Source: an uncultured Anderseniella sp. (GTDB lineage: Bacteria > Pseudomonadota > Alphaproteobacteria > Rhizobiales > Aestuariivirgaceae). Taken from it: 64,000 nucleotides of DNA. The notes beneath the pieces are model-generated. The model searched no databases. It was not told where the DNA came from and saw only the letters and a program-made list of their open reading frames with translations. Below, piece by piece: positions 16,815 through 25,967 of the stretch (within the stretch, counting starts at the first letter, position 1; every line of letters begins with the position of its first letter). The translations under genes were made by a program, and so were the position numbers. The stretch lies in contig CANKYU010000002.1 of assembly GCA_947488295.1 (NCBI GenBank), forward strand, positions 124,001 through 188,000. Reading direction: 5' to 3'.

Positions 16815-18215
16815 ATGTTGACACCCGACCTCATCGAAAAACTCTCCGCCATCGTCGGCGCAAACCACGCGCTGACAAGCGAATCCGATATTGCGCCGCA
16901 TCTGCTGGAGCCGAGAGGCAAGTTCTCCGGTCATTCACCGCTGGTACTGCAGCCCGGCAGCACCGAAGAGGTCAGCGCGATCCTGAAACTGGCCAACGAG
17001 ACCGGCACCACCATTGTGCCACAGGGCGGCAATACCGGGCTTGTCGGCGGGCAAATGCCGGCGGGAGACGTGGTGCTGTCGCTGAGCCGGATGAACCGGG
17101 TTCGCCATCTCGATGCTGCCGACAGCTGCATCACTGTCGAAGCCGGCGTGATATTGCACAATGCCCAGGAGGCAGCCGCTGCCGAGGGGCTGATTTTCCC
17201 ATTGTGGATCGCCTCGCAGGGCACCTGTCAGGTGGGCGGCAACCTCGCCACCAATGCCGGCGGCATCAATGTGCTGGCCTACGGAAACGCCCGCGACCTG
17301 TGCCTCGGCCTGGAGGTCGTGCTGGCGTCGGGCGAGGTATGGAACGGGCTGACATCCCTGCGCAAGGACAATACCGGCTATGACCTGAAACACCTGTTCA
17401 TCGGCTGCGAAGGTACCCTCGGCGTCATCACCGCGGCATCCATGAAGCTGCTGCCGGCACCGCCTGACCGGGCGACCGTGTTTGCAGCACTGCCCTCGCC
17501 TGTTGAAGCGCTTGAACTGTTGTCGCTGGTGCGCCGGATGAGCGGCAATGCGGTTGTGGCATTTGAAATCATGCCGCGCAGTGGCGTGGAAATGTCGATA
17601 AAGCATGGCGGTTGCCGTTATCCGCTGGCCGCGCCGTCGGACTGGTACGTGCTGTTTGAGCTGGCCGGGTTTGATGCTGAAGGCGACATGAACGGCAAGG
17701 CGACCGGCATTCTGGAAGTGGCTTTCGAGGAAGGCCTTGTCAGCGATGCGACCATTGCCGCCAGCACCCAGGCCGCACAGGACCTGTGGCGCATCCGCGA
17801 AGCCATGTCCGAGGTTCAACGCCTTGAAGGCGGTTCGATCAAGCATGACATTTCCGTGCCGGTTTCAAAGGTCCCGGCATTCCTCGACGAGGCAACTGTG
17901 CTGGTGGAAAAGATGCTGCCCGGCTGCCGGCCAGTGCCGTTCGGACACATTGGCGACGGCAATATTCATTTCAACGTTTCACAATCTGCAGACGACGACA
18001 AAGAGGCCTTCCTGGCAAAATGGCAGGAGGTGAGTGCAGCCGTGCATGAAACGGTGCGCAAATATGGCGGATCGATCAGCGCCGAACACGGCATCGGCAC
18101 CTTGAAGCGCGACGAGCTGGCAGCGACCAAGCAGCCGGTGGAAATGGCCATGATGCACGGCATCAAGCAGTTGCTGGATCCCAAAGCCATACTTAATCCG
18201 GGCAAGGTGTTGTAA
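16815..18215 (+). CDS. FAD-binding oxidoreductase (D-2-hydroxyglutarate/D-lactate dehydrogenase type)
   Basis: A 466-residue FAD-linked oxidase of the VAO/GlcD group. The PCMH-type FAD domain shows VPQGGNTGLVGGQMP near residue 75 and GTCQVGGNLATNAGG near 137. The C-terminal domain has the metal-binding HIGDGNIHFNV and SAEHGIGTLKRDEL. These features fit D-2-hydroxyacid (2-hydroxyglutarate-like) dehydrogenases that pass electrons to a flavoprotein; an ETF-QO is encoded at 51925-53598. Its stop overlaps the next gene start by one base (TAATGG). Confidence 0.88.
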   Translation: MLTPDLIEKLSAIVGANHALTSESDIAPHLLEPRGKFSGHSPLVLQPGSTEEVSAILKLANETGTTIVPQGGNTGLVGGQMPAGDVVLSLSRMNRVRHLDAADSCITVEAGVILHNAQEAAAAEGLIFPLWIASQGTCQVGGNLATNAGGINVLAYGNARDLCLGLEVVLASGEVWNGLTSLRKDNTGYDLKHLFIGCEGTLGVITAASMKLLPAPPDRATVFAALPSPVEALELLSLVRRMSGNAVVAFEIMPRSGVEMSIKHGGCRYPLAAPSDWYVLFELAGFDAEGDMNGKATGILEVAFEEGLVSDATIAASTQAAQDLWRIREAMSEVQRLEGGSIKHDISVPVSKVPAFLDEATVLVEKMLPGCRPVPFGHIGDGNIHFNVSQSADDDKEAFLAKWQEVSAAVHETVRKYGGSISAEHGIGTLKRDELAATKQPVEMAMMHGIKQLLDPKAILNPGKVL

Positions 18216-18649
18216 TGGCCAGTGTCGAATTCAGGCCCGTCCAGGATACGGAAGTCGCCGGTGTCATTGCGTTGTGGGAGACTTGCGGCCTGACCCGGCC
18301 CTGGAACGACCCTGACAAGGACATCGCGTTTGCCCGCTCCGGCCCGGCGTCCGACCTGCTGGTCATGGTTGATGGTGAAACCGTCATTGCATCAGTGATG
18401 GTCGGCCATGATGGTCATCGCGGCATTGTCTATTATGTCGCCACCCACCCGGACTTTCAGCGCAAGGGCCTGGGCGCAGCCGCCATGGGCGCGGCCGAAA
18501 GCTGGCTCACCCAACGTGGCGTTTGGAAGCTGAATTTGCTGGTGCGGGCAGAAAACGAAGCGGTGCGGTCATTCTACGAAAAACTCGGCTATGAGGTGGA
18601 GCCGCGACTGTGCATGGCGCGCAAGCTGATTCCCGCCCCTTCAGAATAG
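18215..18649 (+). CDS. GNAT-family N-acetyltransferase
   Basis: A 144-residue GNAT enzyme. The acetyl-CoA site is visible as VATHPDFQRKGLGAAAMGAAE (Q/RxxGxG/A at about residues 86-91), followed by LLVRAENEAVRSFYEKLGYEV, the usual last strand and helix. Length and text resemble YpeA-type acetyltransferases. Translationally coupled to the dehydrogenase gene. Substrate unknown. Confidence 0.88.
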   Translation: MASVEFRPVQDTEVAGVIALWETCGLTRPWNDPDKDIAFARSGPASDLLVMVDGETVIASVMVGHDGHRGIVYYVATHPDFQRKGLGAAAMGAAESWLTQRGVWKLNLLVRAENEAVRSFYEKLGYEVEPRLCMARKLIPAPSE

Positions 18650-19333
18650 TTTCAGTTGATCGTCGGGCTGCCTTTCAGGCACCGGTTTTGGATCCGGCGT
18701 CTTGCGCTTTCGGCCGGGCAATTCTGTCTCCCGGGCCACGAAGAACGCATCTTCGACCGGCCTCATCAGATCGGCTATCTGCTTGCCGTCGGGCCGCGAA
18801 TGATCCAGCCAGCGGGTGAAATCTTCAGGCCTGATGACCACCGGCATGCGGGTGTGTATCTCAGCCATCATGGCGTTGGGCTCGGTGGTCAGGATGGCGG
18901 CACTTTCCAGCTCCGAACCATCCGGCGAGGTCCAGTGTTCCCAGATGCCGGCAAAGGCAAACAGACCATTGTCCCGCCCGGTGATATGAAACGGCTGTTT
19001 GCGGCCCGGCACATCGCCTTTCCACTCGTAAAACCCGTCCGCGGGAATGAGGCAGCGGCGGCGCCGGATGGCATGGCGAAAGGATGGCTTTTCAAACACC
19101 GTTTCGGACCGCGCATTGGTCAGGGGCTTGCCGGCCTTCATTTCCTTTGTCCAGGACGGCACAAAGCCCCAGCGCACCAGTGCAAAGTGCCGGTTGATCT
19201 TTTCACCCTTCACAATGGCGATGGGCTGACCCGGCGCCACCACGTCACGCGGCGGGAAGTTGGGTTGCTCGGGATAGTCGAACAACGCCTTGACCTCCTC
19301 AGGCGACTTGCGAAAACTGTATAGATTGCACAT
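18641..19333 (-). CDS. yedK: SOS response-associated peptidase YedK/HMCES (abasic site processing)
   Basis: Starting at the ATG at 19333 the protein is MCNLYSFRKS..., 230 residues; Cys2 must become the N-terminus because it forms a thiazolidine with abasic DNA, so the TTG at 19342 is rejected. Conserved SRAP features are NARSET, CLIPADGFYEWK and a late MPVVI segment. The protein shields abasic sites in single-stranded DNA. A truncated second copy lies 9.6 kb to the right (28544-28932), flanking the AT-rich island. It overlaps the end of the convergent GNAT gene by nine bases. Confidence 0.93.
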   Translation of the reverse strand: MCNLYSFRKSPEEVKALFDYPEQPNFPPRDVVAPGQPIAIVKGEKINRHFALVRWGFVPSWTKEMKAGKPLTNARSETVFEKPSFRHAIRRRRCLIPADGFYEWKGDVPGRKQPFHITGRDNGLFAFAGIWEHWTSPDGSELESAAILTTEPNAMMAEIHTRMPVVIRPEDFTRWLDHSRPDGKQIADLMRPVEDAFFVARETELPGRKRKTPDPKPVPERQPDDQLKLF

Positions 19334-19392
19334 GGTCGTCAACCTGCCACGGCCACATCAGGATTTAAACTGTTAGTGATGACAATTGCCCT
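18957..19392. repeat. Left direct repeat flanking the AT-rich island (yedK 5' part to Nudix start)
   Basis: This stretch matches 28544-28990 in the same orientation with scattered substitutions (roughly nine in ten bases equal by eye). It covers yedK codons 1 to about 131, the yedK/Nudix intergenic gap and the first Nudix codons. The island lies between the two copies. Confidence 0.8.
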
Positions 19393-19402
19393 GGATGATT
19401 GA
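19376..19402 (+). pseudogene. Fossil start of a Nudix gene (five codons, then unrelated sequence)
   Basis: GTG ATG ACA ATT GCC matches the first five codons of the intact Nudix gene at 28975 (GTG ATG ACT ATT GCA). The frame then runs CTG GAT GAT TGA. The 42 bases between it and yedK also match the corresponding right-hand stretch. This marks the left junction of the island at about 19390. Confidence 0.7.
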
Positions 19403-19413
19403 CGTCTCAGAAA

Positions 19414-20253
19414 CTATGGACGTCCAGCTATGCCTTTTTCAGTGAAAAATCTACTATACTCGAAGCGTACATGATCGAGAATCGACTGCTGGCTTCTATA
19501 CAGTTGATGAACATACTCCGCCGCGTCTCCATCCTTCCATCTTGGGAAAAATGGCCGGATGATTTCCGCCTTTAGGGACGCCTCTATATTTTCGTTTCTC
19601 CGGATTAATCGGTAAGACCATTTCCTATTTTGATTGGTTTCACCGGCCATACCCAGGACCGAAAGACACAAAAACTCGGCGCCCATCTGAAGCATTCTTA
19701 CAGCACTGGCGAAATTCTTGGCTTCTATTTCACCAGTTGCATCTCGAAGTGACGATTCAGCCTCATATGCATTGGAAATCACCGTATAGGTGGCCAATCG
19801 TGCCTTATCTACAATCTTCTTTAACTCGTTAGCGCGATCCGGGTTGTGTATCGGGATACCCGTGACAATACGATGCAATATCCGCCTTTCTGGCACACTT
19901 AATAGAGCGAGCTCATTGCCATCTGAACGCAAAGTAATATCTATCTTGTCTACTAATTCCTGAATTATTTCAGAACTGCTATATTCAACCTGGAGCCTTC
20001 CATGATTAAGACCAAACGTCTTAACCTGAACTCCCTCCTGTTCCATTGTTGTATCGCTTAGTTGAAGTTCAGGTGATACAAAAAGCGTGTCCACGTCAGA
20101 CTCTTCATTCTGCAAACCATCGACAATGGAACCGGCAAGCAAAATGGTAACTTCATCTGACGTAACCAGATGCTTAACATCTTCCCGAATTTTATCGGCC
20201 GACCACCCATATCCACAAAGCACCTGTTCAAAATCTTCTAAAGTTTCAGCCAT
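19414..20253 (-). CDS. Nucleotidyltransferase-domain protein (island gene 7)
   Basis: A 279-residue protein with a pol-beta-type nucleotidyltransferase start: LLAGSIVDGLQNEESDVDTLFV at about residues 38-59 gives the GSxxxG...DxD metal motif, with the third acid probably in the strand around LQVEYSS. The C-terminal part is helical (LRDATGEIEAKNFASAVRMLQM), as in antibiotic adenylyltransferases and similar enzymes. Last gene of the minus-strand island; its start lies within the end of the MFS gene (16-base overlap). It could transfer an NMP to a small molecule or act as self-protection. AT-rich codons unlike the flanks. Confidence 0.7.
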   Translation of the reverse strand: MAETLEDFEQVLCGYGWSADKIREDVKHLVTSDEVTILLAGSIVDGLQNEESDVDTLFVSPELQLSDTTMEQEGVQVKTFGLNHGRLQVEYSSSEIIQELVDKIDITLRSDGNELALLSVPERRILHRIVTGIPIHNPDRANELKKIVDKARLATYTVISNAYEAESSLRDATGEIEAKNFASAVRMLQMGAEFLCLSVLGMAGETNQNRKWSYRLIRRNENIEASLKAEIIRPFFPRWKDGDAAEYVHQLYRSQQSILDHVRFEYSRFFTEKGIAGRP

Positions 20254-21452
20254 TTTTTGCGTCTCCCGATTTCAAAAGCTACCGCACAAACCAAAAGTCC
20301 AACCCCCTCCAGCAGGCCGAAGCCTCTCATACCGACACCTACCAATCCAATTCCCATTATGAAGGGTCCTGCTGCCTGCCCCAGATTCACGGTGCTTGCG
20401 GCGAGGCTCAATAGAGTACCTTTCTGGTGACGTAAGCTCCGTTTCGCTACCAAACTCATCGCCGCAGGGTATGCAACGGCGGTCAACACAGCCAAAATCA
20501 AGTAAAAAAGCAGCATAAAAAGCCAATTATAGAAATACAAACTTGATATTGCGAGCACCGAAGCAATTAAAGAAGCACATAAAATAAACGACTCTGTAAT
20601 ATTCCTATTATTCAAATAACTAATTATCCATACCTGGGACACTACCGTTACAAAACTAGCCAAAATATAAAATATGGACGATTTAACGATGACTGAATCT
20701 GGATTCAAATCCAATATGAACAATGAGATCGTTGATGTTCTACCAGCATAGAAAAGCCATACCAGGCTTGTGGCTCCCACAAACACCAAGACGCCCGTGT
20801 GCGCACGTAAACCAGCAAATTTATCCATTATTCCTTTTGACGGTTCTGTCTTTGGAGTTACTTCCTGTGACGTTACCCTTTTTTGTGCAAAGGCAAACAC
20901 AACTGCGCCAATCATGATGCCGCCGGCTGCTGCAATAAACAGCCCTGCACCGTTTACAACATCCGCTAAAGCCCCCCCAACCAGCATCAATGGCCCCAAT
21001 ATGAAGCCAAGGGTGATTGCAGAACTCATAAACCCCATAATTTCCGCACTGTCTTCTTTTGAAACACAATCACTCACATAGGCCATTATCACACCACCGC
21101 ACGCACCATGCACCCCACCTACCGCACGTGCAATTAGAAGTGTTGTAATGTTGTCAGACACGCTTAATACATAAAAACTCAAACAACTGACTGAATATGC
21201 AAAAATTATAATGGCCTTTCGACCAACTTTATCACTTATAGCCCCGAGTATTGGTGCTAATATCAAAAACACAATGGCATTAGAACCCATTATGAACGCT
21301 ACTTCACTGGCAGTGGCGCCTAATTTCAATGCGGCGAGGGGAATAAGAGGAAGGGCCAGCGCAAATCCAAATGCTGTCATAAATTGAGCAAAATACAGCG
21401 CGCAACAATCTGCGGGAATTCTAAATATATATCCTGGTAATATGTAATTCAA
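20238..21452 (-). CDS. MFS transporter (island gene 6)
   Basis: A 404-residue transporter with twelve predicted membrane segments. Motif A-like GAISDKVGRKAIIIF is in the loop between segments 2 and 3, and an antiporter-type motif C-like GFILGPLMLVGGALA is in segment 5. It resembles multidrug and metabolite exporters of the TetA/DHA1 kind. The position within the island suggests export of, or resistance to, the cluster product. A 148-base gap precedes it, so it may have its own promoter. Confidence 0.85.
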   Translation of the reverse strand: MNYILPGYIFRIPADCCALYFAQFMTAFGFALALPLIPLAALKLGATASEVAFIMGSNAIVFLILAPILGAISDKVGRKAIIIFAYSVSCLSFYVLSVSDNITTLLIARAVGGVHGACGGVIMAYVSDCVSKEDSAEIMGFMSSAITLGFILGPLMLVGGALADVVNGAGLFIAAAGGIMIGAVVFAFAQKRVTSQEVTPKTEPSKGIMDKFAGLRAHTGVLVFVGATSLVWLFYAGRTSTISLFILDLNPDSVIVKSSIFYILASFVTVVSQVWIISYLNNRNITESFILCASLIASVLAISSLYFYNWLFMLLFYLILAVLTAVAYPAAMSLVAKRSLRHQKGTLLSLAASTVNLGQAAGPFIMGIGLVGVGMRGFGLLEGVGLLVCAVAFEIGRRKKWLKL

Positions 21453-21600
21453 ACCAACATCCCAACAATTTCAACCGCATTGGCAGAGTTGAATGCGAAT
21501 CAAAAATCAACACAAAATCATTATTCTGTATACAGATATATTCAAATTGAGACAAAATTAGGTTCGAAAATGGAATTTAGTTCTATTAATTCACTAATGA
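21453..21600. promoter_or_regulatory. AT-rich gap before the MFS gene with a small palindrome
   Basis: This gap separates the asparagine-synthetase-like gene from the MFS gene, both on the minus strand. It is AT-rich and contains CTGTATACAG (21526-21535), a perfect 10-base palindrome. It may carry a promoter for the exporter and nucleotidyltransferase genes. Confidence 0.35.
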
Positions 21601-23241
21601 TTACTTTCTGAACAAATTGCCTTCAGTACAATCCGGAACTTTAGATCGCAAACTCTCAAACCATTCATGAAGAACGAACAATCCCCAAATTAATCTATCG
21701 TTGCCAGCTGCTCCGGATCTGACCAACGCCCATTCCTGCGAAAACCTGGCGCGCCGAATTGTTTGAAATAATATGGAGTCTGATTTAGCCAACAGATCGA
21801 TTGCGGCTCCAATTGATCCAGTTGTCCAAATTGATGCTGGCACTTTGAATTTTTGTTTTGGCCTGGAAACTATGCTCTCCATATCATGCTCCAAAATCAT
21901 CTGCCGCAGCGGTTTTTTGTCACCGTAGAGATATGAATCGCAATTATCTGGAGATCCGAATATGAGTTCTAAATATAACTTGTCAGCAAGCGGAAAAAAC
22001 AGCTTTTTCCCCAAGCTATAATGTATTGATTTGTCCTTCTGTATTACATTTTCAGCCAACCATGTCGTGCATTGTAACAATTTCAGCGTTTTGGCTGCCC
22101 CCTCGATACCTGATAGCGCAACCATACTAGTCAGTTCCTGCGACAGTTCCTTCGCGGCTGCGGTATAGTCAATATCGGCTTCTATCCAAGCAGCAAGCTG
22201 CTCAATATCCACACATGCCCCTTTTTCAAGGAATGCATCAACCAACTCTTTGACCGAAAATTTGTTGGCATCATTGATATCTTGCCGCGTCCAACGACGG
22301 GGGAGGCCCCAAAGCTCATCCCCTCCCTCTCCAGATACAATAGCTTCACTTACCGAAGTTGTCTCTGAAACCAGCTTCCACGTGGGTATGATCGCCCGAT
22401 CACAAATCGGTTCAGACAATCCCTGTATTGCCAATTTGGCCTCAGGATACGACATGCCTGCAGCTACCACGGTCTTGTGTGGAAAGCCAGTTTTTCGGGC
22501 AACCATGGATGCATATTTGGCTTCATCATAACTCTCGTCCTGAAACGAGGCCGTTAGCAATGTCGCAGCAATATCCTGACACCACAATCTGAGAGCATTC
22601 GTTGTGGAATCGATCCCGCCGCTACAAAAAAGAGCAACTGGCGACTCCAGTTTCAATGCCAGCTTTTTGTAAATATTTCTGATATGTTCCTTTAGCTGGG
22701 CGTCCGTAAAACCTGACGGCAACGACCGATTTGCCCAACTTGCGAAATCCAACTTAACACCCACACCACCCAATGTTTTTCTGTACAGAATGCCAACTCC
22801 GGCTTTTTTAACATCCTGAACGACAGTTCGCGGGGCAGCGCTGTATTGGCAGTGCAGATATTGAACGATGCCAATTTGATCAGGGCGTATTTCTTCCGAT
22901 GAGAGAAACAAATCTTCAATTTTAGCCCCAAAAACAATACCTCCGCTATTATCCCTAATATAAACAGGATTCGAAGTGGGGACGGGTCGGCAGTAATAAA
23001 TATTTCTGGTCGTTTTATCAATCAATACAAAAGTAAATTCATTTATCAATACTGGCAGTGCATTTATACCTTTTAATTGCAACTCTTTAAGTAAACATCT
23101 CCCCCAAGCACTTCGCTGCATTGAATAGAACGAAGGAAGGGACGCATCATCAAGCACGTATAAGTCCATGTTGCACGCAACAATTTTCTCAAACGAACCA
23201 CGTATTGAAATGCTATAATTGTTTGATTCAGATGTGGCCAT
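21601..23241 (-). CDS. Asparagine-synthetase-like ATP-dependent ligase lacking glutaminase Cys (island gene 5)
   Basis: A 546-residue protein with the asparagine synthase PP-loop SGGIDSTTNALRLW (SGGIDS at 207-212) and the later SEAIVSGEGGDELWGLPRRW, so it should activate a carboxylate with ATP. The first 180 residues keep the general shape of the class II amidotransferase domain (GGIVFGAKIEDLF), but the chain starts MATSESNN with no Cys2, so it cannot use glutamine. Related enzymes include beta-lactam synthetases and lasso-peptide cyclases, which join an internal or external amine. It is separated by seven bases from the upstream NDPK-like gene. No precursor peptide or lasso protease is present. 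Substrate unknown. Confidence 0.78.
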   Translation of the reverse strand: MATSESNNYSISIRGSFEKIVACNMDLYVLDDASLPSFYSMQRSAWGRCLLKELQLKGINALPVLINEFTFVLIDKTTRNIYYCRPVPTSNPVYIRDNSGGIVFGAKIEDLFLSSEEIRPDQIGIVQYLHCQYSAAPRTVVQDVKKAGVGILYRKTLGGVGVKLDFASWANRSLPSGFTDAQLKEHIRNIYKKLALKLESPVALFCSGGIDSTTNALRLWCQDIAATLLTASFQDESYDEAKYASMVARKTGFPHKTVVAAGMSYPEAKLAIQGLSEPICDRAIIPTWKLVSETTSVSEAIVSGEGGDELWGLPRRWTRQDINDANKFSVKELVDAFLEKGACVDIEQLAAWIEADIDYTAAAKELSQELTSMVALSGIEGAAKTLKLLQCTTWLAENVIQKDKSIHYSLGKKLFFPLADKLYLELIFGSPDNCDSYLYGDKKPLRQMILEHDMESIVSRPKQKFKVPASIWTTGSIGAAIDLLAKSDSILFQTIRRARFSQEWALVRSGAAGNDRLIWGLFVLHEWFESLRSKVPDCTEGNLFRK

Positions 23242-23248
23242 GCTAAGT

Positions 23249-24298
23249 TTAACTTGCCCTCATTCTGCGAAAGCCAGCCGAATAATAGGCAGTTGTCAAG
23301 ATTATCATCTTTTGCCATTGCGATAATTTTGTTCCGCTTTCGTCAATATTTTTTTCCAGTTCTTCAATTTCTATATTTTCATTACTACCAAAAAAATTAA
23401 GTGTGTTTACAATATTTGAAATTGCAACATCCGTACCATTAGTATGAACACGTGGATTTACCGAGTAATCCAATACCTGGCGAGCGTAGTGATTGAAGAA
23501 CGCATTCCGCCCACAGTGCAATTCCAACGCAGAACAGCAAGACGCTTGGTTTGCGAGTAACAAGAGCAGATCCGATAGACAGGGCGTATTTGCGACAGAA
23601 CGAAGCTGTCGGAACACAGCTGAGAATACCTCCAGCAATTCAAGCTCCGGCTCCTTGGTCGGTAGGTCGGCCAGCGCAGACGTCCAATCAAAGGCGGCCT
23701 CATGCTGGAGAACGCCAGCAAGTCGACTGGTTTTGTCAAAAATTTGGAACTCTCGCACGGATGAAATTGGATCGTCTGAGGTATGGATCAAATTTAAAGC
23801 GACATTGGCGGCCCGAAAATCATAACGGATCTGCCCTCGCTCACATAGCTGCGGATCGGACGGCCCCTTTATTGCTGCGAGAGTCTCATATGGAGAACGT
23901 TGCCCTGATACCTGTGACTTCAAGATCAATGCGACCGACGGACCGGCTGTATATAACAAGCGGTTTATCCACCAACTTCCAATCATGTTTTGTTCATTAC
24001 GTAATGTTAAATTGAATTTATACAGTTCTTCAAAATCTCTTTCTCGAGGGGTGGAAATAATCTTCACGTAAAACACACCAAGACCGTGCTCTTGAAAGCG
24101 ATTTATTATATTTGACGTCAAACCTCTCGAGACCGCGTCTGGCTTTATGAGAACGAAAACAGCTCGCGAAAGATTGGACAAATTTTGTTTCGAAAATAAT
24201 TCAGGTGCTTTACTAATTATATTTTTATAAAAACCACTTTTTATATAATAACTGCGTTCTATAAATTTATTTATTATTTCATATTCTATATTACTCAC
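23249..24298 (-). CDS. Nucleoside-diphosphate-kinase-like domain fused to unknown C-terminal domain (island gene 4)
   Basis: A 349-residue protein. Residues 44-187 read as an NDP kinase: FVLIKPDAVSRGL (Lys52), GQIRYDF (Arg158, the usual R of TIRGDF) and NLIHTSDDPISSVREFQIF, where His172 is the phosphate-carrying histidine in NxxHxSD. An N-terminal extension of about 40 residues and a C-terminal domain of about 160 residues have no family I recognise. Ordinary NDP kinase has about 140 residues, so this fusion is unusual. It lies between two asparagine-synthetase homologues with gaps of five and seven bases. It may phosphorylate a biosynthetic intermediate rather than NDPs. Confidence 0.7.
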   Translation of the reverse strand: MSNIEYEIINKFIERSYYIKSGFYKNIISKAPELFSKQNLSNLSRAVFVLIKPDAVSRGLTSNIINRFQEHGLGVFYVKIISTPRERDFEELYKFNLTLRNEQNMIGSWWINRLLYTAGPSVALILKSQVSGQRSPYETLAAIKGPSDPQLCERGQIRYDFRAANVALNLIHTSDDPISSVREFQIFDKTSRLAGVLQHEAAFDWTSALADLPTKEPELELLEVFSAVFRQLRSVANTPCLSDLLLLLANQASCCSALELHCGRNAFFNHYARQVLDYSVNPRVHTNGTDVAISNIVNTLNFFGSNENIEIEELEKNIDESGTKLSQWQKMIILTTAYYSAGFRRMRAS

Positions 24299-24303
24299 GA
24301 TTT

Positions 24304-25965
24304 TTATTGCGCCCTCTCAATGAGTTTTTCTTTATAAGTGTCGATCATCAATTGCACAAATGGCTTTCGATCGTAAAAAGTCTCCGACTTGTTTGACATC
24401 CATAATCCATATGGCGCCGCGAAACCGCGCTTTACTGGATCGCAAATCACAGAGCTTGGAAGGCCGAGTTCGCGGCCGACCTCTCTGAGTGTAGGCTTGG
24501 TAACTTCATTGTCTAGTATTTCGCCATTTCTGACCCATTCGTCCTGGCAAATTGAATACAACTCCGCGTCCAGGTAGGGTGAACGCACCTCAACTCCAAA
24601 ATAGCCAGATATTGCGTCTGTAGTGCGCAGGAGATTGGGAAGATTGAGGTCGATTTCAATTTTTGCCATCATATTGGGTATAGGCAGTTGGCAAATATTG
24701 GGGTTTTCGAGGAGATACAATTTCTCATAAACCGAACATCGAGAACGGCTAAGTAATCTAATGTATTTTATTGCCAAAGGGTCATTGTCATTAAATACAC
24801 GGTCAACTTTGTCTTTCAACGACATGTAATTTTTCGACACGGAAATTACTTTACCCGTGGCTCTTGCAAAAAACAGTCGCATGCGCTCGTAACCAAAAAA
24901 TAGTTCGTCCGCACCAACTCCACTGAAGCAAACTCTTATATTGTGTCTACCCATCTCCTTGTAGGCGACATATTCTGATAAAATACTGGCATTACCAACA
25001 GGATAATCAATCGAGTCTGTAATATTTCTAATTTTGGCAAGAAGATCGAAATATGAGGGGCGAAGGATTACGTGCTCGATGCCAAACTGCCGGCAAACCT
25101 CAGCAGCTTTTTCTTCTTCATCAAATGCGTCATGCTCTTTATAAGATACAGTAAACGCAACATCGGGAGAGACTGTAGCGGCCAGGATGGAAGAATCCAG
25201 CCCACCACTGAGCAGCAAACCGGTTTTGGTTGAGTTAGCTTTGGTACGCACAATCGCCGCCGAAAACACGTCTCGCACAGAGAGTGCATGATCGTGTTCG
25301 ACCTTACACGGCAGCACAGAGTGAGATACGCCCTCTCCCATTTTGTATTTGAGTATCGAGCCCGGCTTGAGCCTGTGGGCGTTTCGAAATGGAGTCCGGC
25401 CATTTTGATGGCATTGCGTCCATCCGAAACGCTCTCCGAACGCATCGGCTTCTAGCGTGCAACCCTCCAGAGCACTCAATAGTGATCCAAATTGAAAATC
25501 ACCGCTCTCGTATGACCAATGAAGTGTTTTCTGCGAAAACTGATCGACTGCCAGAGTGATTGTGCCTTCATTAACATCAACAAATGCAATTGCAAACATT
25601 CCGTTTACATATGCTAGCGCCTCCACCCCCCAATTTTGCAAAAGGTATAAAAGCATATCACCGTCATTCTGATCACTACTTAGAGGAATTTCGAATGACT
25701 TGCAGAGTTGGTCTACGTTATAAACTTCACCATTGTATGCCAAATGGTAGCGTTCATCATTTGAACTATATGGTCCATTTCGGCTTTTTTGATTAAATAT
25801 CGCGAGTGTCGTCATACCGATAGAAGCATTCATCTGTGGCAAATTAACAATTTTGCTACTATCCGGCCCTCTCTGCTCAACGAACGGCATCATCTGCGCG
25901 AGAGTGCTGTAGACGAGGCCTTTCTTTTTCTTTTTTTCAGACAATAAGCCTACAATTCCACACAT
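24304..25965 (-). CDS. Asparagine synthase (glutamine-hydrolysing) homologue (island gene 3)
   Basis: A 553-residue AsnB-type enzyme. Translation from the ATG at 25965 gives MCGIVGLL with Cys2 as catalytic nucleophile; a TTG two codons upstream would bury it. The glutaminase domain has RGPDSS and NGEVYN; the synthetase domain has LLSGGLDSSILAA and SGVGADELFFGYER. It is shorter than or similar to usual AsnB and its codon use is AT-rich. In this cluster it may amidate a pathway carboxylate rather than aspartate. Two bases separate it from the CYTH-Nudix gene. Confidence 0.85.
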   Translation of the reverse strand: MCGIVGLLSEKKKKKGLVYSTLAQMMPFVEQRGPDSSKIVNLPQMNASIGMTTLAIFNQKSRNGPYSSNDERYHLAYNGEVYNVDQLCKSFEIPLSSDQNDGDMLLYLLQNWGVEALAYVNGMFAIAFVDVNEGTITLAVDQFSQKTLHWSYESGDFQFGSLLSALEGCTLEADAFGERFGWTQCHQNGRTPFRNAHRLKPGSILKYKMGEGVSHSVLPCKVEHDHALSVRDVFSAAIVRTKANSTKTGLLLSGGLDSSILAATVSPDVAFTVSYKEHDAFDEEEKAAEVCRQFGIEHVILRPSYFDLLAKIRNITDSIDYPVGNASILSEYVAYKEMGRHNIRVCFSGVGADELFFGYERMRLFFARATGKVISVSKNYMSLKDKVDRVFNDNDPLAIKYIRLLSRSRCSVYEKLYLLENPNICQLPIPNMMAKIEIDLNLPNLLRTTDAISGYFGVEVRSPYLDAELYSICQDEWVRNGEILDNEVTKPTLREVGRELGLPSSVICDPVKRGFAAPYGLWMSNKSETFYDRKPFVQLMIDTYKEKLIERAQ

Positions 25966-25967
25966 TA

